Part shown: positions 1-11,253 of the stretch, piece by piece
How the letters are laid out: each line of letters starts with the position of its first letter
Position numbering within the stretch: position 1 is the stretch's first letter
Assembly: GCA_002692425.1 (NCBI GenBank)
Contig: NZKB01000017.1
Coordinates: 1-35,020, forward strand
Length of the DNA: 35,020 nt
Reading direction: 5' to 3'
Source of the DNA: Gammaproteobacteria bacterium
GTDB lineage: Bacteria > Pseudomonadota > Gammaproteobacteria > Magnimaribacterales > TMED112
Notes under the pieces: model-generated
Databases searched by the model: none
What the model was told of the DNA's origin: nothing
Seen by the model: the letters and a program-made list of their open reading frames with translations, nothing else
Program-made: the position numbers and the translations under genes

Positions 1-1576
1 ACTCATGGTCTGGATCTGTTGCCATTGATTCAGCCACCATTTCTCCTTTCTCCATATTTGTTCTGTAGTCTTTTTTGAATTTTTCATATTGATCTTGTTC
101 AACGCAGCCTGAAGAACTTAATTTATCGTAATACAATTCCGTAACAGTATTTTTAGCTTTAATTTCACCATACATTAATGGCTGAGTTGCAAAAGGCTCA
201 TCTGTCTCATTGTGACCTCTTCTTCTGTAACAAACAAAGTCAAGAATTATATCTCTATTAAATTCATCTCTATATTCAACTGCTAATTTAGCTGCCATAA
301 CGCAAGCTTCAGGATCGTCACCATTTACATGAATTATTGGAGCCTCTATCATTTTTGCAACATCAGTGCAGTATTCAGTGGATCTTGCATCCTCCTTAAG
401 GCTTGTTGTGAATCCTATCTGATTATTGACGACGATATGAACTGTGCCTCCAACACCATAAGCACGTGTTTGAGATAACTGTAAAATTTCCATTACAATT
501 CCCTGTGCAGAAAAAGAAGCATCTCCATGCATGAGAATTGGTATTACTTTCTTATACTCTTTGTCTTGTCTTCTGTCTTGTCTTGCTTTTACGGATCCTA
601 AAATAACAGGATTAACTATTTCTAAGTGAGACGGATTTGAGCCTAGAGCAAGGTGAACTTCACCACCACTGGTTAATATATTTGAAGAAAAGCCCAGATG
701 ATATTTAACATCTCCAGTATGCTCAACATCTTCCTCAAAATCTTCAGCAAACTCGGTGAAAAGTTCGCTTGGTTTTTTTCCCATTACATTTATAAGTACA
801 TTAAGCCTACCTCTATGAGACATCCCTAAGACTAGTTCTTTAGCTCCCTTTGAACCAAAATCTTCAATAATTGTGTCAAGCAGTGGCACTAGCGATTCAC
901 CTCCCTCAAGACCAAATCTTTTGGCTCCTGGATATTTAGATGCTAAAAATTTTTCCAAGCCTTCAGAATCAACTAATCTCTTTAATATGTGCTGTTTCTC
1001 TTCATTATTGAAATCATAAGGTGCAGATTTGCCCTCAATTTTTTCTAAAAACCAAGTTCTAATTTCACTGTTCATAATATGCATAAATTCGTAGCCAATG
1101 CTTGATGTATAGGTTTCTTTGATTGATTTTAGAATTTCAGAAAGTTTTAATTTTTTGGAGTCTTGAAAGTTCGAGATTGAAAATTCTCTTTCAAAATCAT
1201 TTGATGATAGACCGTGGAACCCAAGCTCTAGTTCGGGGATATTAATTTCTTTTCTAAGATGGAGTGGGTCAATTTTTGCAACTTGATGGCCTCTTCTTCT
1301 ATATGCATTTATTAAGTTTTGAACATCAGATGAATTTGTACTTTCAGTTGAAAATAATAGTTTTTTTGTTTCTGGCTTTTTGTTTTTGAATTGTGCGATT
1401 ATTTGTTTATGACTCTGATCTGTTTGACCGTTTTGAATAGAGTCAAAGTAATTTTTCCATTTAGGTTTTATTTTTGATGGATCTTTTAAGTATTGTTCGT
1501 AAAGATGATCAAGATACTGTGAATTTCCCCCATACTTGAAACTTTCTTCAAACCTCTCCTCTATTGATTTTGTCAC
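1..1576 (-). CDS. sucA: 2-oxoglutarate dehydrogenase E1 component, 3'-truncated by window edge; GTG start at 1576
   Basis: Reverse-strand translation from GTG: MTKSIEERFEESFKYGGNSQYLDHLYEQYL...HQVAKIDPLHLR...LGMSHRGRLNVLINVMGKKPSELF...HGDASFSAQGIVMEILQLSQTRAYGVGGTVHIVVNNQIGFTT...CYRRRGHNETDEP, typical SucA. Not in the ORF track because it runs off the window. Confidence 0.97.
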   Translation of the reverse strand, partial: MTKSIEERFEESFKYGGNSQYLDHLYEQYLKDPSKIKPKWKNYFDSIQNGQTDQSHKQIIAQFKNKKPETKKLLFSTESTNSSDVQNLINAYRRRGHQVAKIDPLHLRKEINIPELELGFHGLSSNDFEREFSISNFQDSKKLKLSEILKSIKETYTSSIGYEFMHIMNSEIRTWFLEKIEGKSAPYDFNNEEKQHILKRLVDSEGLEKFLASKYPGAKRFGLEGGESLVPLLDTIIEDFGSKGAKELVLGMSHRGRLNVLINVMGKKPSELFTEFAEDFEEDVEHTGDVKYHLGFSSNILTSGGEVHLALGSNPSHLEIVNPVILGSVKARQDRRQDKEYKKVIPILMHGDASFSAQGIVMEILQLSQTRAYGVGGTVHIVVNNQIGFTTSLKEDARSTEYCTDVAKMIEAPIIHVNGDDPEACVMAAKLAVEYRDEFNRDIILDFVCYRRRGHNETDEPFATQPLMYGEIKAKNTVTELYYDKLSSSGCVEQDQYEKFKKDYRTNMEKGEMVAESMATDPDHE

Positions 1577-2292
1577 TATCCTATTCTTCTTAACTCCTTC
1601 TTAATTTCATTGATTGCCTTGGAAGGATTCAATCCTTTTGGACAAACTGAAGTACAATTCATTATCCCATGACATCTATAAACACTAAAAGCATCATTAA
1701 GTTTTTTTAGCCTTGCTTTTTTCTGTTTATCTCTTGTATCTGCAATAAACCTATAAGCTTGCAATAACGCAGCTGGGCCTACAAATTTTTCAGGATTCCA
1801 CCAAAATGAAGGGCAACTAGTTGAACAGCATGCACACAGAACACACTCATAAAGACCATCTAATTTATCTCTATCCTCTGGAGTTTGTAAACGTTCATGT
1901 CCAGTAGTCACTTCTTCTTCATTATCTAAGAATGGTTTAATTTTTTCATATTGTTCATAAAATGGTTTCATATCAACTATTAAATCCTTAATAACTGGCA
2001 AGCCTGGCAGTGGCCTTACTTCAAGCTTGTCTCTTGTGATAACATCGACTACCGGAGTAATGCATGCTAATCCATTTTGACCATTCATATTTACCCCATC
2101 TGATCCACAGACACCCTGAGCACAAGATCTTCTGAATGTTACCGTCGAGTCTTTTTCTTGTGCTTGTCTAATTGCATCAATCACCATCATATTTCCGGTC
2201 TCAGGATAAAAGATTTCGTAGTCAGACATATAAGGTCTTACGTCTTTTTCAGGATCGAACCTATAAAGACTCAATAGAAATTTTTCTGACAT
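1576..2292 (-). CDS. sdhB: Succinate dehydrogenase iron-sulfur subunit
   Basis: Cys clusters CAQGVCGSDG..C, CVLCACCSTSCP, CHGIMNCTSVCPKGLNP; stop TAG overlaps sucA GTG by 1 nt. Confidence 0.97.
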   Translation of the reverse strand: MSEKFLLSLYRFDPEKDVRPYMSDYEIFYPETGNMMVIDAIRQAQEKDSTVTFRRSCAQGVCGSDGVNMNGQNGLACITPVVDVITRDKLEVRPLPGLPVIKDLIVDMKPFYEQYEKIKPFLDNEEEVTTGHERLQTPEDRDKLDGLYECVLCACCSTSCPSFWWNPEKFVGPAALLQAYRFIADTRDKQKKARLKKLNDAFSVYRCHGIMNCTSVCPKGLNPSKAINEIKKELRRIG

Positions 2293-4076
2293 TAATATAC
2301 CCTTGCCTTTGGCTTAAATGCGTCAACAGTTTTTGGAGATAAATTTACTTCTCTTTTTTTAACAATTTTTTTATCTTTAAAGAATAATGAATGGCATAAC
2401 CAGTTTTGGTCATCTCTTTCTGGATAGTCCTCTCTTGCATGAGCGCCCCTGCTCTCTTTTCTTTCCATTGCAGAGTAAGCAGTAGCATTAGCAATGTCTA
2501 ATAAATTTAAATATTCTAAAACCTCTACTCTCTCCGAATTAAATTGATTTGATTTATCCATTAAATGAATCTTTTTTGTTCTCTCAGTAATTTCTTCAAG
2601 TTTTGAAATGCCTTCTTTCATAAGTTCTTCATTCCTATATACACCAAAGTAATTTTGCATCACATTTTGCATCTCAGATCTGAGATTAAACACTGTTTCA
2701 CCTTGTTTTGTATTCTGGATTTTATTAAACATATCTAATGACTCTTCGATATTAGATTTTGAAATATCCAACGAGCTTGATTCTTTAGCGTTTTCATTAA
2801 TATGTCTACCTGCTGCTCTTCCAAAAACAACTAAATCTAATAATGAATTACCACCAAGCCTATTCGCTCCATGTACAGATACGTTAGCAGCTTCACCAAT
2901 TGAATACAGTCCGTCTATAACTGAATCTTTGCCATTTTCCGTAGTAATTACTTGGCCGTGCACGTTAGTAGGTATTCCTCCCATCATATAATGACAGGTT
3001 GGAACAACAGGTATTGGTGCTTTAATTGGATCTACATCTGCAAAAGTCATTGAAATTTCACGTATTTCTGGGAGTTTTTTCATGATTGCGTCTTCACCCA
3101 AATGATCTATCTTGAGTAGTACATGATCTTTATGCTCACCACACCCTCTTCCAGCTAAAATTTCCTGCACTATACACCTTGATACAACATCTCTAGAAGC
3201 TAAATCTTTTGCTTTTGGTGCATAGTTGGGCATAAATCTCTCACCTTCTGAATTTATTAGGTATCCGCCCTCGCCTCTACAGCCTTCAGTCATAAGAGAT
3301 CCATTTCCATATAATCCGGTTGGATGAAATTGCCACATTTCCATGTCCTGCAGAGGATATCCTTGTCTAAGAACCATCCCTAAACCATCTCCAGTACAAA
3401 TAAGAGAAGTCGTATTTTGTTCATATACTTGTCCAGCTCCACCAGTAGCAAGCACAACTGCGTTACACCTTATTACAGAAACCTCTCCAGTTTCCATATC
3501 GAAACAACTTAAACCCCTAATAGCGCCTTCATCATTTTTTATTAAGTCAATAGCAAACCACTCGTTTAAAAATTTAGTGCCTGCTTTTAGATTAGCCTGG
3601 TAAAGAGTATGTAGAAGAGCATGGCCAGTTCTATCAGCGGCAGCGCAGGTTCTTGCTGCTTGCCCTCCTTCTCCAAACTCTTTTGATTGACCTCCAAATG
3701 GTCTTTGGTATATGCGGCCATTTTCAAAACGAGAAAAAGGCAATCCCATATGTTCTAATTCGAAAATTGCATCTGGGCCCTCAGAACACATATATTCAAT
3801 TGCATTTTGATCCCCAATATAGTCAGAGCCTTTGACAGTATCAAACATATGCCATCTCCAATCATCGTTAGGATCAGCACTTGCAATAGCACAAGTAATA
3901 CCTCCTTGTGCTGCGACAGTATGCGATCTGGTAGGGAACACTTTAGAGACAACTGCTACATCTAAACCTGATTTTGAAATTTCTAGAGAAGCTCTCAGAC
4001 CAGAGCCTCCTCCACCTATGATTGCTACATCAAAGATTTTTTCCGATATAGCTTTTCCACTAATTTCCATTATCAA
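2292..4076 (-). CDS. sdhA: Succinate dehydrogenase flavoprotein subunit
   Basis: FAD-binding GGGGSGLRA, covalent-FAD [36 protein letters not shown]. Confidence 0.97.
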   Translation of the reverse strand: MIMEISGKAISEKIFDVAIIGGGGSGLRASLEISKSGLDVAVVSKVFPTRSHTVAAQGGITCAIASADPNDDWRWHMFDTVKGSDYIGDQNAIEYMCSEGPDAIFELEHMGLPFSRFENGRIYQRPFGGQSKEFGEGGQAARTCAAADRTGHALLHTLYQANLKAGTKFLNEWFAIDLIKNDEGAIRGLSCFDMETGEVSVIRCNAVVLATGGAGQVYEQNTTSLICTGDGLGMVLRQGYPLQDMEMWQFHPTGLYGNGSLMTEGCRGEGGYLINSEGERFMPNYAPKAKDLASRDVVSRCIVQEILAGRGCGEHKDHVLLKIDHLGEDAIMKKLPEIREISMTFADVDPIKAPIPVVPTCHYMMGGIPTNVHGQVITTENGKDSVIDGLYSIGEAANVSVHGANRLGGNSLLDLVVFGRAAGRHINENAKESSSLDISKSNIEESLDMFNKIQNTKQGETVFNLRSEMQNVMQNYFGVYRNEELMKEGISKLEEITERTKKIHLMDKSNQFNSERVEVLEYLNLLDIANATAYSAMERKESRGAHAREDYPERDDQNWLCHSLFFKDKKIVKKREVNLSPKTVDAFKPKARVY

Positions 4077-4109
4077 TTTTACTTATACATAATTATAAAC
4101 GTCATTTAT

Positions 4110-4475
4110 TTAAACTTCCATTAAATAACTCAAAACAGTAACGTAACTCAAAATAACTATAACCACGCATATAAACCCTCGATATGAATATCTAAGAAAC
4201 TTTGCAAGGTGCTTAGTTCCCGGTAGAAACATGCCAATAGTTCTTTCTGTAAAATAATCATCCTCAACTGCTTTCAAACCTTGTAGTGCGTGCCCAACAA
4301 TTGCTATCAAAAATAAGCTAGTAAATATCTTCATTTGGATAGACCTTATGTCAGTAAACCATACTTGTGCATCAAGATCATATGGTTTGACAAAATAACT
4401 AATAACTATAAAAAGTACGTAACTCAGAATTATGAGTGAACTAAAACGTTGAGCTAACCAAAGAAAAGTTCCCAT
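4110..4475 (-). CDS. sdhD: Succinate dehydrogenase membrane anchor subunit
   Basis: Small 3-TM protein between sdhC and sdhA, with H-A-x-x-G heme-side motif. Confidence 0.85.
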   Translation of the reverse strand: MGTFLWLAQRFSSLIILSYVLFIVISYFVKPYDLDAQVWFTDIRSIQMKIFTSLFLIAIVGHALQGLKAVEDDYFTERTIGMFLPGTKHLAKFLRYSYRGFICVVIVILSYVTVLSYLMEV

Positions 4476-4850
4476 TTACCAAACCTCCAAAATTAAAAAA
4501 AATGAGACCATCAAAGTCAAAATAAATGCAAATGATGCAGAGAATTTTGCTTCAGAAAGCTCATGACCATAATTTGAAAAATCAGTGAGAAGGTGTCTTA
4601 ATCCTGAAAAAATGTGATAAGTAATTGAAAGAATAGATACTGAGATAAGCAGCTTCACTTCAAGATTAAACTTTTCACTACTCCAATTAAGATCATTAGC
4701 TAGCAAATAATCAGTTAGAAATAAGAGAATAAAAGTAGGTATGGCTATAAAAAAATTAACTATACCTGAAACTCTATGGGTTATAGAAGAAATAGCTGTA
4801 ATAGGCAATTTAATTAAAAGAAGATTTATGAAAGTTGGGCGCCTAGTCAT
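4476..4850 (-). CDS. sdhC: Succinate dehydrogenase cytochrome b556 subunit
   Basis: RPTFINL...ITAISSITHRVSGIVNF and YHIFSGLRHLLTD, typical SdhC. Confidence 0.9.
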   Translation of the reverse strand: MTRRPTFINLLLIKLPITAISSITHRVSGIVNFFIAIPTFILLFLTDYLLANDLNWSSEKFNLEVKLLISVSILSITYHIFSGLRHLLTDFSNYGHELSEAKFSASFAFILTLMVSFFLILEVW

Positions 4851-4896
4851 TTTCGTCAGTATTATAGAATATCTTACTGCAATAAAGCGTATAAAA

Positions 4897-6207
4897 TTAA
4901 GATTTATAAGGGTTTTTGGAGGTAATAAATTTAAGTTTGAGTGTTATCCCCAATAGGCCTAATTTTTTTTGGTAGAAATTTATTAGAAATCTTTTATAGC
5001 TTCTTTCAAGCTTCTCAAGTGAGTTGCCATGAATTGTAATAATATGAGGATTTTTACCTCCTTGATGTACGAATCTAATTTTTGGCTTGAATTTACCTTT
5101 AAATGGAATAGATTTCTTTTCAAGTGCTTTTCTTAAGACGTTATTAAGTTTATTTGTTGATATTTTTTTGTCTGCATTTTCGAGAACTCTATAGATATTA
5201 TCAAAAAGGTATTTAATTCCCTCCTTTTTCTTCGCAGAAATGAAACATATTGGCAGTCCATTGAACATAGAATCTTCATCTAGAGCCTTTTCAATCTCAC
5301 TTAAGGTTTTCTTCTCGAGCAGATCTTTCTTATTAACTGCAATAATCATTGCCTTGCCATTATCTCGAGCTTTTTCTAATAACTTTCTATCCTGGTCAAG
5401 CAAAAAACTTGATGCATCAAGCATTATGATTGATAAATCCGCTATTTTATTAGATTCCAATGACTTAATTACAGAGAATTTTTCCTCTTTTGATATAGTT
5501 TTACTTTTTTTCCTAATACCAGCAGTATCAATAAATATATATTCTTTGTTTTTATAAAGTATCTTGGTATCAACAGAGTCTATTGTTGTGCCTGGAACAT
5601 TAGAAACAATCATTTTCTTTTCGTTAAGAATAGAATTTATAGTGGATGACTTTCCAACATTTGGCTTACCTAAAATACAAATTTTTGGAATATTATTTTC
5701 AAAAAAAGTTTCTTCTTCTTTTACTTTAGAGAAAATTAGTTCCTTTAATTGATCGATTCCTAAATTATGTTCCGCACTCACCTCAATTTTTTCCTTAAAT
5801 CCTAATTCTTCAAAAACTGAGGTGCCTTCTAAAGTTTTGACATCAATTTTATTTATTACCATTATGACTTTTTTGTTGCTTTTTCTAATAAAAGACGCGA
5901 TTTCCTTATCAAACGGTGAAATCCCAAATTTTTTATCAACTACAAATAAGACCACTTCAGCAATTTCTATTGCTTCGTATGCTTTAGATAGAATCATCTC
6001 TTCAAAATCATCATGTTTAGAAGTAAAAAACCCTCCAGTATCTATTAAATTCACAAATTTACCATCTACATGGACAGACGCAGTTTTTATATCTCTTGTT
6101 AAGCCTTCTTGTTCCGAGACGATTGCTGATTTAGATTTTGCTAATCTATTGAATATTGATGATTTGCCGACATTAGTTCTACCGACAAGTGCGACTGTTG
6201 TGCTCAT
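4897..6207 (-). CDS. der: Ribosome biogenesis GTPase Der (EngA)
   Basis: Tandem G domains: GRTNVGKSS...DTGGF...NKID and GKPNVGKSS...DTAG...NKKD, KH-like C-terminus. Confidence 0.97.
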   Translation of the reverse strand: MSTTVALVGRTNVGKSSIFNRLAKSKSAIVSEQEGLTRDIKTASVHVDGKFVNLIDTGGFFTSKHDDFEEMILSKAYEAIEIAEVVLFVVDKKFGISPFDKEIASFIRKSNKKVIMVINKIDVKTLEGTSVFEELGFKEKIEVSAEHNLGIDQLKELIFSKVKEEETFFENNIPKICILGKPNVGKSSTINSILNEKKMIVSNVPGTTIDSVDTKILYKNKEYIFIDTAGIRKKSKTISKEEKFSVIKSLESNKIADLSIIMLDASSFLLDQDRKLLEKARDNGKAMIIAVNKKDLLEKKTLSEIEKALDEDSMFNGLPICFISAKKKEGIKYLFDNIYRVLENADKKISTNKLNNVLRKALEKKSIPFKGKFKPKIRFVHQGGKNPHIITIHGNSLEKLERSYKRFLINFYQKKLGLLGITLKLKFITSKNPYKS

Positions 6208-7386
6208 TTACTTTAAAGTGAATCCAGTAATTGATCCGTCGATATCTTGTGCAAATAATTTATCTGAAAAAATAGCTATTTGTGAAATAGCTTCAAGGTT
6301 AGTCTTTGTTAATCCTGTAATCATTCCAGTCTCTGCATCTAATTGGTGAATATAGCCTTCAAAGTCTCCAAAATAAATTTTGTCGTCATTTATGATTAGA
6401 TCTGTGAGTCCTCTATTTTTAAATTTCTGGCTTCTCCAAGATTCTGTTCCGTTCGATGCATTAAATCCTAATATTTCTTCGTCAGTATTTACTGAAAAGA
6501 TTTTTCCTTTGTTAAAAGTTATTGATTTTGAGGTTGAATGGTCTACTGAAAAAATTTTCTCGCCACTTCTGATATTGAATCTTGTTAAAGACCCATTGTA
6601 ATTTGCTGCAAAAACATCTTCATTTACAGTAATTGCGTTTGAATCACCATCCATTAATTTTTCTAGTTCAGTTGATCCCTTTAACCTAGAAATTGGCTTT
6701 TCCCATAGTTGAATGCCATCAACTCCTCTAACAGCAGCTAATCTTCCATTTGAAAAACTTGCAAAAATTAAACCCTCATAAATTATTGGGGAGGCTGTTC
6801 CTCTTATTGATAGAAGTGGAGCTTGTGCCTGTTTTTGCCATTTAGTCTCACCGGTCTGTAAATCTATAGCATACAAAACATCTGAAGAAGTCTGTAGGAA
6901 TACAAGTGTTGGAGTTATTAAAATTTTTGAAAGCACCACATCTTCAAGTTCTTTTGTCCATTTAAGATCTCCTATATTTGAATCGTGGGAGTAAACGACA
7001 CCATCAGCATCAACGTAAAAAAAGGAGTTGTACCCAACCGAAACACCTGAAATAATACGATCAGTCTGAAGATCAAAAACTTCAGTCAATTGGCCTGTCT
7101 CTATGTCAATTAATTCAATTTGTCTTCCTTTGAGATTAAAAATAGTGCCTGCGTTGATGTCAAAAAATAAGTTTGATTCAATATTTTCTCTAAAGAAATC
7201 GAAATTTAACAAAGGGTTATCAGCATTTTTTTCCCAATCAACTTCTAGGAAGTTGTCATAATTTTCATCAAGTTTAACGGGTGCATTCGGATCATCTTGT
7301 ACTAAGCCAAGAGTTTCTTGAATTGTACTTAAAGTCTGACAAGAAGAAAGCAAGAGAATGATTGTTAGTAGATAAAATTTTTTCAT
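6208..7386 (-). CDS. bamB: Outer-membrane assembly lipoprotein BamB (PQQ-like beta propeller)
   Basis: Lipoprotein signal LLLSSCQ, repeated YAIDLQTGETKWQ-type blades, adjacent to der as in other gammaproteobacteria. Confidence 0.93.
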   Translation of the reverse strand: MKKFYLLTIILLLSSCQTLSTIQETLGLVQDDPNAPVKLDENYDNFLEVDWEKNADNPLLNFDFFRENIESNLFFDINAGTIFNLKGRQIELIDIETGQLTEVFDLQTDRIISGVSVGYNSFFYVDADGVVYSHDSNIGDLKWTKELEDVVLSKILITPTLVFLQTSSDVLYAIDLQTGETKWQKQAQAPLLSIRGTASPIIYEGLIFASFSNGRLAAVRGVDGIQLWEKPISRLKGSTELEKLMDGDSNAITVNEDVFAANYNGSLTRFNIRSGEKIFSVDHSTSKSITFNKGKIFSVNTDEEILGFNASNGTESWRSQKFKNRGLTDLIINDDKIYFGDFEGYIHQLDAETGMITGLTKTNLEAISQIAIFSDKLFAQDIDGSITGFTLK

Positions 7387-7387
7387 T

Positions 7388-7981
7388 TTATTTGAGTGGT
7401 TTTTTAAGTTGTATTAAATTCTTTTGTGAATCATCCATATCAAATGATATGGCCATATCATAATGATAATTAGCCATTTCATTTTTCTGGAAGTATTTAT
7501 AGAAGTCTCCAGCGACATCGTGGAATCTTGCAGTATCTAATTGGTTTTCTACAATTAAGCTCTCACCTTTTTCAAAATCATCAAGTTCCATACAAATTCT
7601 TACTAAATTTTCATAGTACTGTTCAAGCAAGATATTTTTTGTGTCCTTTGGAATTGAACTTTCTGAAACCTTATAAAATATATCTTGAAATAATGCACTA
7701 GCTTCAGAAAAATTTTGCTCATCCAGTGCTTTTTTAGCGAAAACAGATTTAGTAATTATTTCAAATCCTATTGAATCAAATTCAAAATCAACGCCATCTA
7801 AATTAACTGAATTTTCGCTGGAAAGTGAATTGTTTATTTCTTGAAACCTCTTGAATTCTTCTTCATTAGCTTTTTCCATTGTATAGACAGTTATTGAGTT
7901 TATAAATAAGCCCGAGAAAACAGCAATGACAGTACCAATAAAGTACTTATTCTTCAAAAATTCTAAGATTCTATCTGCCAT
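7388..7981 (-). CDS. yfgM: YfgM-like membrane-anchored TPR protein (ancillary SecYEG/periplasmic chaperone family)
   Basis: N-terminal TM, TPR-like C-terminus, conserved position between hisS and bamB. Confidence 0.75.
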   Translation of the reverse strand: MADRILEFLKNKYFIGTVIAVFSGLFINSITVYTMEKANEEEFKRFQEINNSLSSENSVNLDGVDFEFDSIGFEIITKSVFAKKALDEQNFSEASALFQDIFYKVSESSIPKDTKNILLEQYYENLVRICMELDDFEKGESLIVENQLDTARFHDVAGDFYKYFQKNEMANYHYDMAISFDMDDSQKNLIQLKKPLK

Positions 7982-9212
7982 TCAAAAACTCCACTAGCTC
8001 AATCTCATTTAGTGTTTTTTCACTGCCATCTATGAGATTTTTTAATTTAAATGAATTTGTTTTTTGCTCCTCTTGGCCGACTATCATAACAAATTTAAAG
8101 CCTTGAGAATTAGCTTTTTTCAGTTGTTTTGCAACATTTGCATTTCCAAGATAATTTTCTACAACTAAACCATTTATGTCTTGTCGCAATTTATTTCCAA
8201 TGTATTGCGCAAAATTAATTGAATCATCACTAATAGAGCCTATGAAAAGGTCTTTTGTTTTATCTTTGATTTCTATGATCTCAGCTAATCTATCAATACC
8301 AAGAGCAAAACCTATAGCTGGCAAATCTCTGCCACCTAACTCTTTTATAAGATTATCGTATCTTCCCCCACCAATAACAGCATTTTGTGACCCCAACCCG
8401 TCGACAGTAAATTCAAAAACTGTTCCAGTGTAATAATCTAGACCTCTAACCAATTTTTTATTTATTTCAAATTTTATTTTTAACTCTTTAAGAGAATTAA
8501 TTGTTTTATCGAATGATTCTTTTTCATCGTTCGTAAGAAATGCAGATATATCTTTTGCATCCTCAAAAATTTTCTTAATTTTGACATCTTTTGAGTCAAT
8601 TGCTCTTAGAGGGTTTCTTTGCAATCTTGAATAAACCTTATCCTCAAAATCATCTTTAAATTTCTGGAGATATTTTCTTAAATAAGCTCTATATGAATTT
8701 AGAGATTCATCTTTTCCTAAGTAGTTAATTTCTAATGAATATTTTATTTCTAATTTTTCAAGTATGGTTTTTGCTAATGATATGATCTCAACATCACTTT
8801 TTGTCGATTCTTCACCGATTAATTCGGCTCCTGCTTGAAAAAATTGTCTTTTTCTACCTTTTTGCGGTCTTTCATATCGAAACATTGGACCTAAATAAAA
8901 GAATTTTTTTATTTCATCATTCATTAAACCATTTGTGATCAATGCTCTTACTAGTCCAGCAGTTCCCTCTGGCCTCAAACAGAGTAACTCAGCATTCCTA
9001 TCCTCAAACTCATATACTTCTTTTTGGATGATATCTGAACTTTCTCCAACTGATCGTTGAAATAATGATTTGTTCTCAATTATAGGAGTTCTAAATTCCT
9101 GAAAATTGAAACTTTTAAAAGTTTCGAGGCAAGTTTTTTCCACAATTGAGATTCTCTCTACTTCCTCATCGTAGAGATCTGGCATTCCTCTTATTGTTTT
9201 CAAATCTTTCAT
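7971..9212 (-). CDS. hisS: Histidyl-tRNA synthetase
   Basis: [60 protein letters not shown]. Confidence 0.97.
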   Translation of the reverse strand: MKDLKTIRGMPDLYDEEVERISIVEKTCLETFKSFNFQEFRTPIIENKSLFQRSVGESSDIIQKEVYEFEDRNAELLCLRPEGTAGLVRALITNGLMNDEIKKFFYLGPMFRYERPQKGRKRQFFQAGAELIGEESTKSDVEIISLAKTILEKLEIKYSLEINYLGKDESLNSYRAYLRKYLQKFKDDFEDKVYSRLQRNPLRAIDSKDVKIKKIFEDAKDISAFLTNDEKESFDKTINSLKELKIKFEINKKLVRGLDYYTGTVFEFTVDGLGSQNAVIGGGRYDNLIKELGGRDLPAIGFALGIDRLAEIIEIKDKTKDLFIGSISDDSINFAQYIGNKLRQDINGLVVENYLGNANVAKQLKKANSQGFKFVMIVGQEEQKTNSFKLKNLIDGSEKTLNEIELVEFLNGR

Positions 9213-10336
9213 TGTTTAAATATTGTATTTCTTTTCTGGTCTGCAATTTTAGTCACTTCTTTAATTAGAGCATTTTCAAGCTCATTAGTTTCAACTTTAT
9301 AGGCTGGCTTCCCGTTCAGATATATAAGATGTTTTGGTGATGCTCCTGTTACACCAACGTCTGCAACCCTAGATTCACCTGGCCCATTAACATAACAGCC
9401 TATTACTGCCAGAGTGACCTCTTCTTTCAAATGAGAAAGATCATTTTCAAGTTTATTAACTGTGTCAATAACTTGAAAATTCTGCCTTGAGCAGCTTGGG
9501 CAGGCGACAATTTTTACACCCCTTGATCGAATTTTCAAGGACTTTAACATTTCCCATGCTACGTTAATTTCATCAACCGGATCAGATGCAAGAGAAACCC
9601 TTATCGTATCGCCAATACCTTGCATCAATAAACTGCCTAATCCAATAGAAGATTTTACAGTTCCTGTCTTTAAGGAACCTGACTCAGTAATACCTAAATG
9701 AAGTGGCTGTTCAATCAATTCTGAAATTTTTTCATAACTTTCAACGGCCATAAAAATATCAGATGATTTGATGCTTAATTTAAAATTTTCATAATTGTTA
9801 TCTAATAGCAGATTCACATGTCTCATGGCTGATTCAACAAGTGCATCTGCGTTAGGTTCTCCATATTTCTTTTGCAAATCTTTTTCTAGAGATCCAGCGT
9901 TTACTCCTATTCTAATTGGAACATCAAGGTCTCGAGCAGCTGAAATTACTTCTTTAATTTTCTTCTCATTGCCAATATTGCCTGGATTTATCCTGACACA
10001 GTCAACACCATATTTAAGAACTTGAAGTGCTATTTTGTAATCAAAGTGGATATCTGATACTAAAGGTATATTTGCTTGTTCTTTAATATGCTTGAATGCC
10101 TCAGCAGCATCCATACTAGGAACAGAAACTCTTACAATGTCTGCTCCTGCTTCTTCTAATTCTTTAATTTGATTTACAGTGGCAGAAATATCTAATGTTT
10201 CAGTATTTGTCATTGATTGAACAGAAATCGGAGTGCCTCCTCCAACCGGGACATCACCTACCCAAATTTTTTTCGTAATTTTTCTTTGAACAGATTGTTT
10301 ATCCAATTTATTAACCAAAAATTTCTGTACTTTCAA
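9209..10336 (-). CDS. ispG: 4-hydroxy-3-methylbut-2-en-1-yl diphosphate synthase (flavodoxin)
   Basis: [44 protein letters not shown]; the ORF start overlaps ndk by 26 nt, so the true start may be downstream. Confidence 0.96.
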   Translation of the reverse strand: MKVQKFLVNKLDKQSVQRKITKKIWVGDVPVGGGTPISVQSMTNTETLDISATVNQIKELEEAGADIVRVSVPSMDAAEAFKHIKEQANIPLVSDIHFDYKIALQVLKYGVDCVRINPGNIGNEKKIKEVISAARDLDVPIRIGVNAGSLEKDLQKKYGEPNADALVESAMRHVNLLLDNNYENFKLSIKSSDIFMAVESYEKISELIEQPLHLGITESGSLKTGTVKSSIGLGSLLMQGIGDTIRVSLASDPVDEINVAWEMLKSLKIRSRGVKIVACPSCSRQNFQVIDTVNKLENDLSHLKEEVTLAVIGCYVNGPGESRVADVGVTGASPKHLIYLNGKPAYKVETNELENALIKEVTKIADQKRNTIFKQ

Positions 10337-10727
10337 AGAAATATGCTATTTCCCTTTGTGCACTTGCTGGTGAGTCAGAACCATGGACTGCATTTGCATC
10401 AATAGACTCAGCAAAATCTGCTCTTATAGTCCCTGCTTCAGCTTCTTTTGGATTAGTATTACCCATTAATTCTCGATTAAGCTTGATTGCATTCTCTCCT
10501 GCTAATACTTGAACCACTACTGGACCAGATGTCATAAATTCAACTAATGCATTAAAAAATGGCTTACCTTCATGTTCAGCATAGAAACCATGAGCTTTTT
10601 CAACACTCAAATGAATCATTTTCGAAGCCACAATCTTTAATCCAGCATCTTCAAATCTTTGCTTAATTTGTCCTATAACGTTTTTTGCCACCGCATCTGG
10701 CTTAATAATTGATAATGTCATTTCCAT
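10311..10727 (-). CDS. ndk: Nucleoside diphosphate kinase
   Basis: [36 protein letters not shown]. Confidence 0.98.
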   Translation of the reverse strand: MEMTLSIIKPDAVAKNVIGQIKQRFEDAGLKIVASKMIHLSVEKAHGFYAEHEGKPFFNALVEFMTSGPVVVQVLAGENAIKLNRELMGNTNPKEAEAGTIRADFAESIDANAVHGSDSPASAQREIAYFFESTEIFG

Positions 10728-10728
10728 C

Positions 10729-10926
10729 TTAATCCATCTCCTTTATCCAATTTTGCTGAATAGATTCAAGAATTTTTTCATTTACCTTGTCAGGTTGATC
10801 ATCAAAATCTTCAAGCTCTACAACTAATTTTCGTAAATCAACAAAATTTATCCACTGCGGATCAACATCTGGATGTTTTTCAGATAATTCAATCGCAATA
10901 TCTAGAGTATCAACCCACTTAAGCAT
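10729..10926 (-). CDS. iscX: IscX (Fe-S cluster assembly adaptor)
   Basis: 65 aa; [42 protein letters not shown]. Confidence 0.95.
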   Translation of the reverse strand: MLKWVDTLDIAIELSEKHPDVDPQWINFVDLRKLVVELEDFDDQPDKVNEKILESIQQNWIKEMD

Positions 10927-10927
10927 G

Positions 10928-11251
10928 TTATGTTAACTCAGAAACTTGGTTAATAGTATATTTTGGTATTTCAATGACAGTGACGTCATCAACTGGAAAA
11001 ACCTGACAACTTAATCTGGAATTTGATTCTAGGCCCCAAGCCTTATCAAGCATATCCTCCTCTTCATCAGAAGCATAAGCAAGATTATCAAATCCTTCTT
11101 TGACAATTACATGACAAGTTGTACAGGCGCACGCTTTTTCGCAAGCATGTTCAAGATTTATTCCATTCCTCAGACATGCATCTAGAATAGTTTCGTTTTC
11201 TTCAAGCTCTATTGTAAGACCTTCAGGACATATCTCTTCATGAGGCAGAAT
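10928..11251 (-). CDS. fdx: Adrenodoxin-type [2Fe-2S] ferredoxin of the ISC system; no ATG/GTG/TTG start in frame (5' end arbitrary)
   Basis: Manual translation: ILPHEEICPEGLTIELEENETILDACLRNGINLEHACEKACACTTCHVIVKEGFDNLAYASDEEEDMLDKAWGLESNSRLSCQVFPVDDVTVIEIPKYTINQVSELT*. CX5CX2C + C conserved. Missing from the ORF track because no start codon is present. Confidence 0.93.
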   Translation of the reverse strand: MLPHEEICPEGLTIELEENETILDACLRNGINLEHACEKACACTTCHVIVKEGFDNLAYASDEEEDMLDKAWGLESNSRLSCQVFPVDDVTVIEIPKYTINQVSELT

Positions 11252-11253
11252 TT

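Noticed and set aside
3343-4092. Plus-strand ORFs 3343-3603, 3653-3835, 3832-4092 and minus ORF 3755-3952
   Set aside because: Antisense or alternate-frame ORFs inside the strongly conserved sdhA coding frame; no recognisable protein features.
5240-6601. Plus-strand ORFs 5240-5557, 5564-5752, 5822-6349, 6380-6601
   Set aside because: Antisense to der and bamB; low-complexity hydrophobic translations typical of reverse-complemented AT-rich genes.
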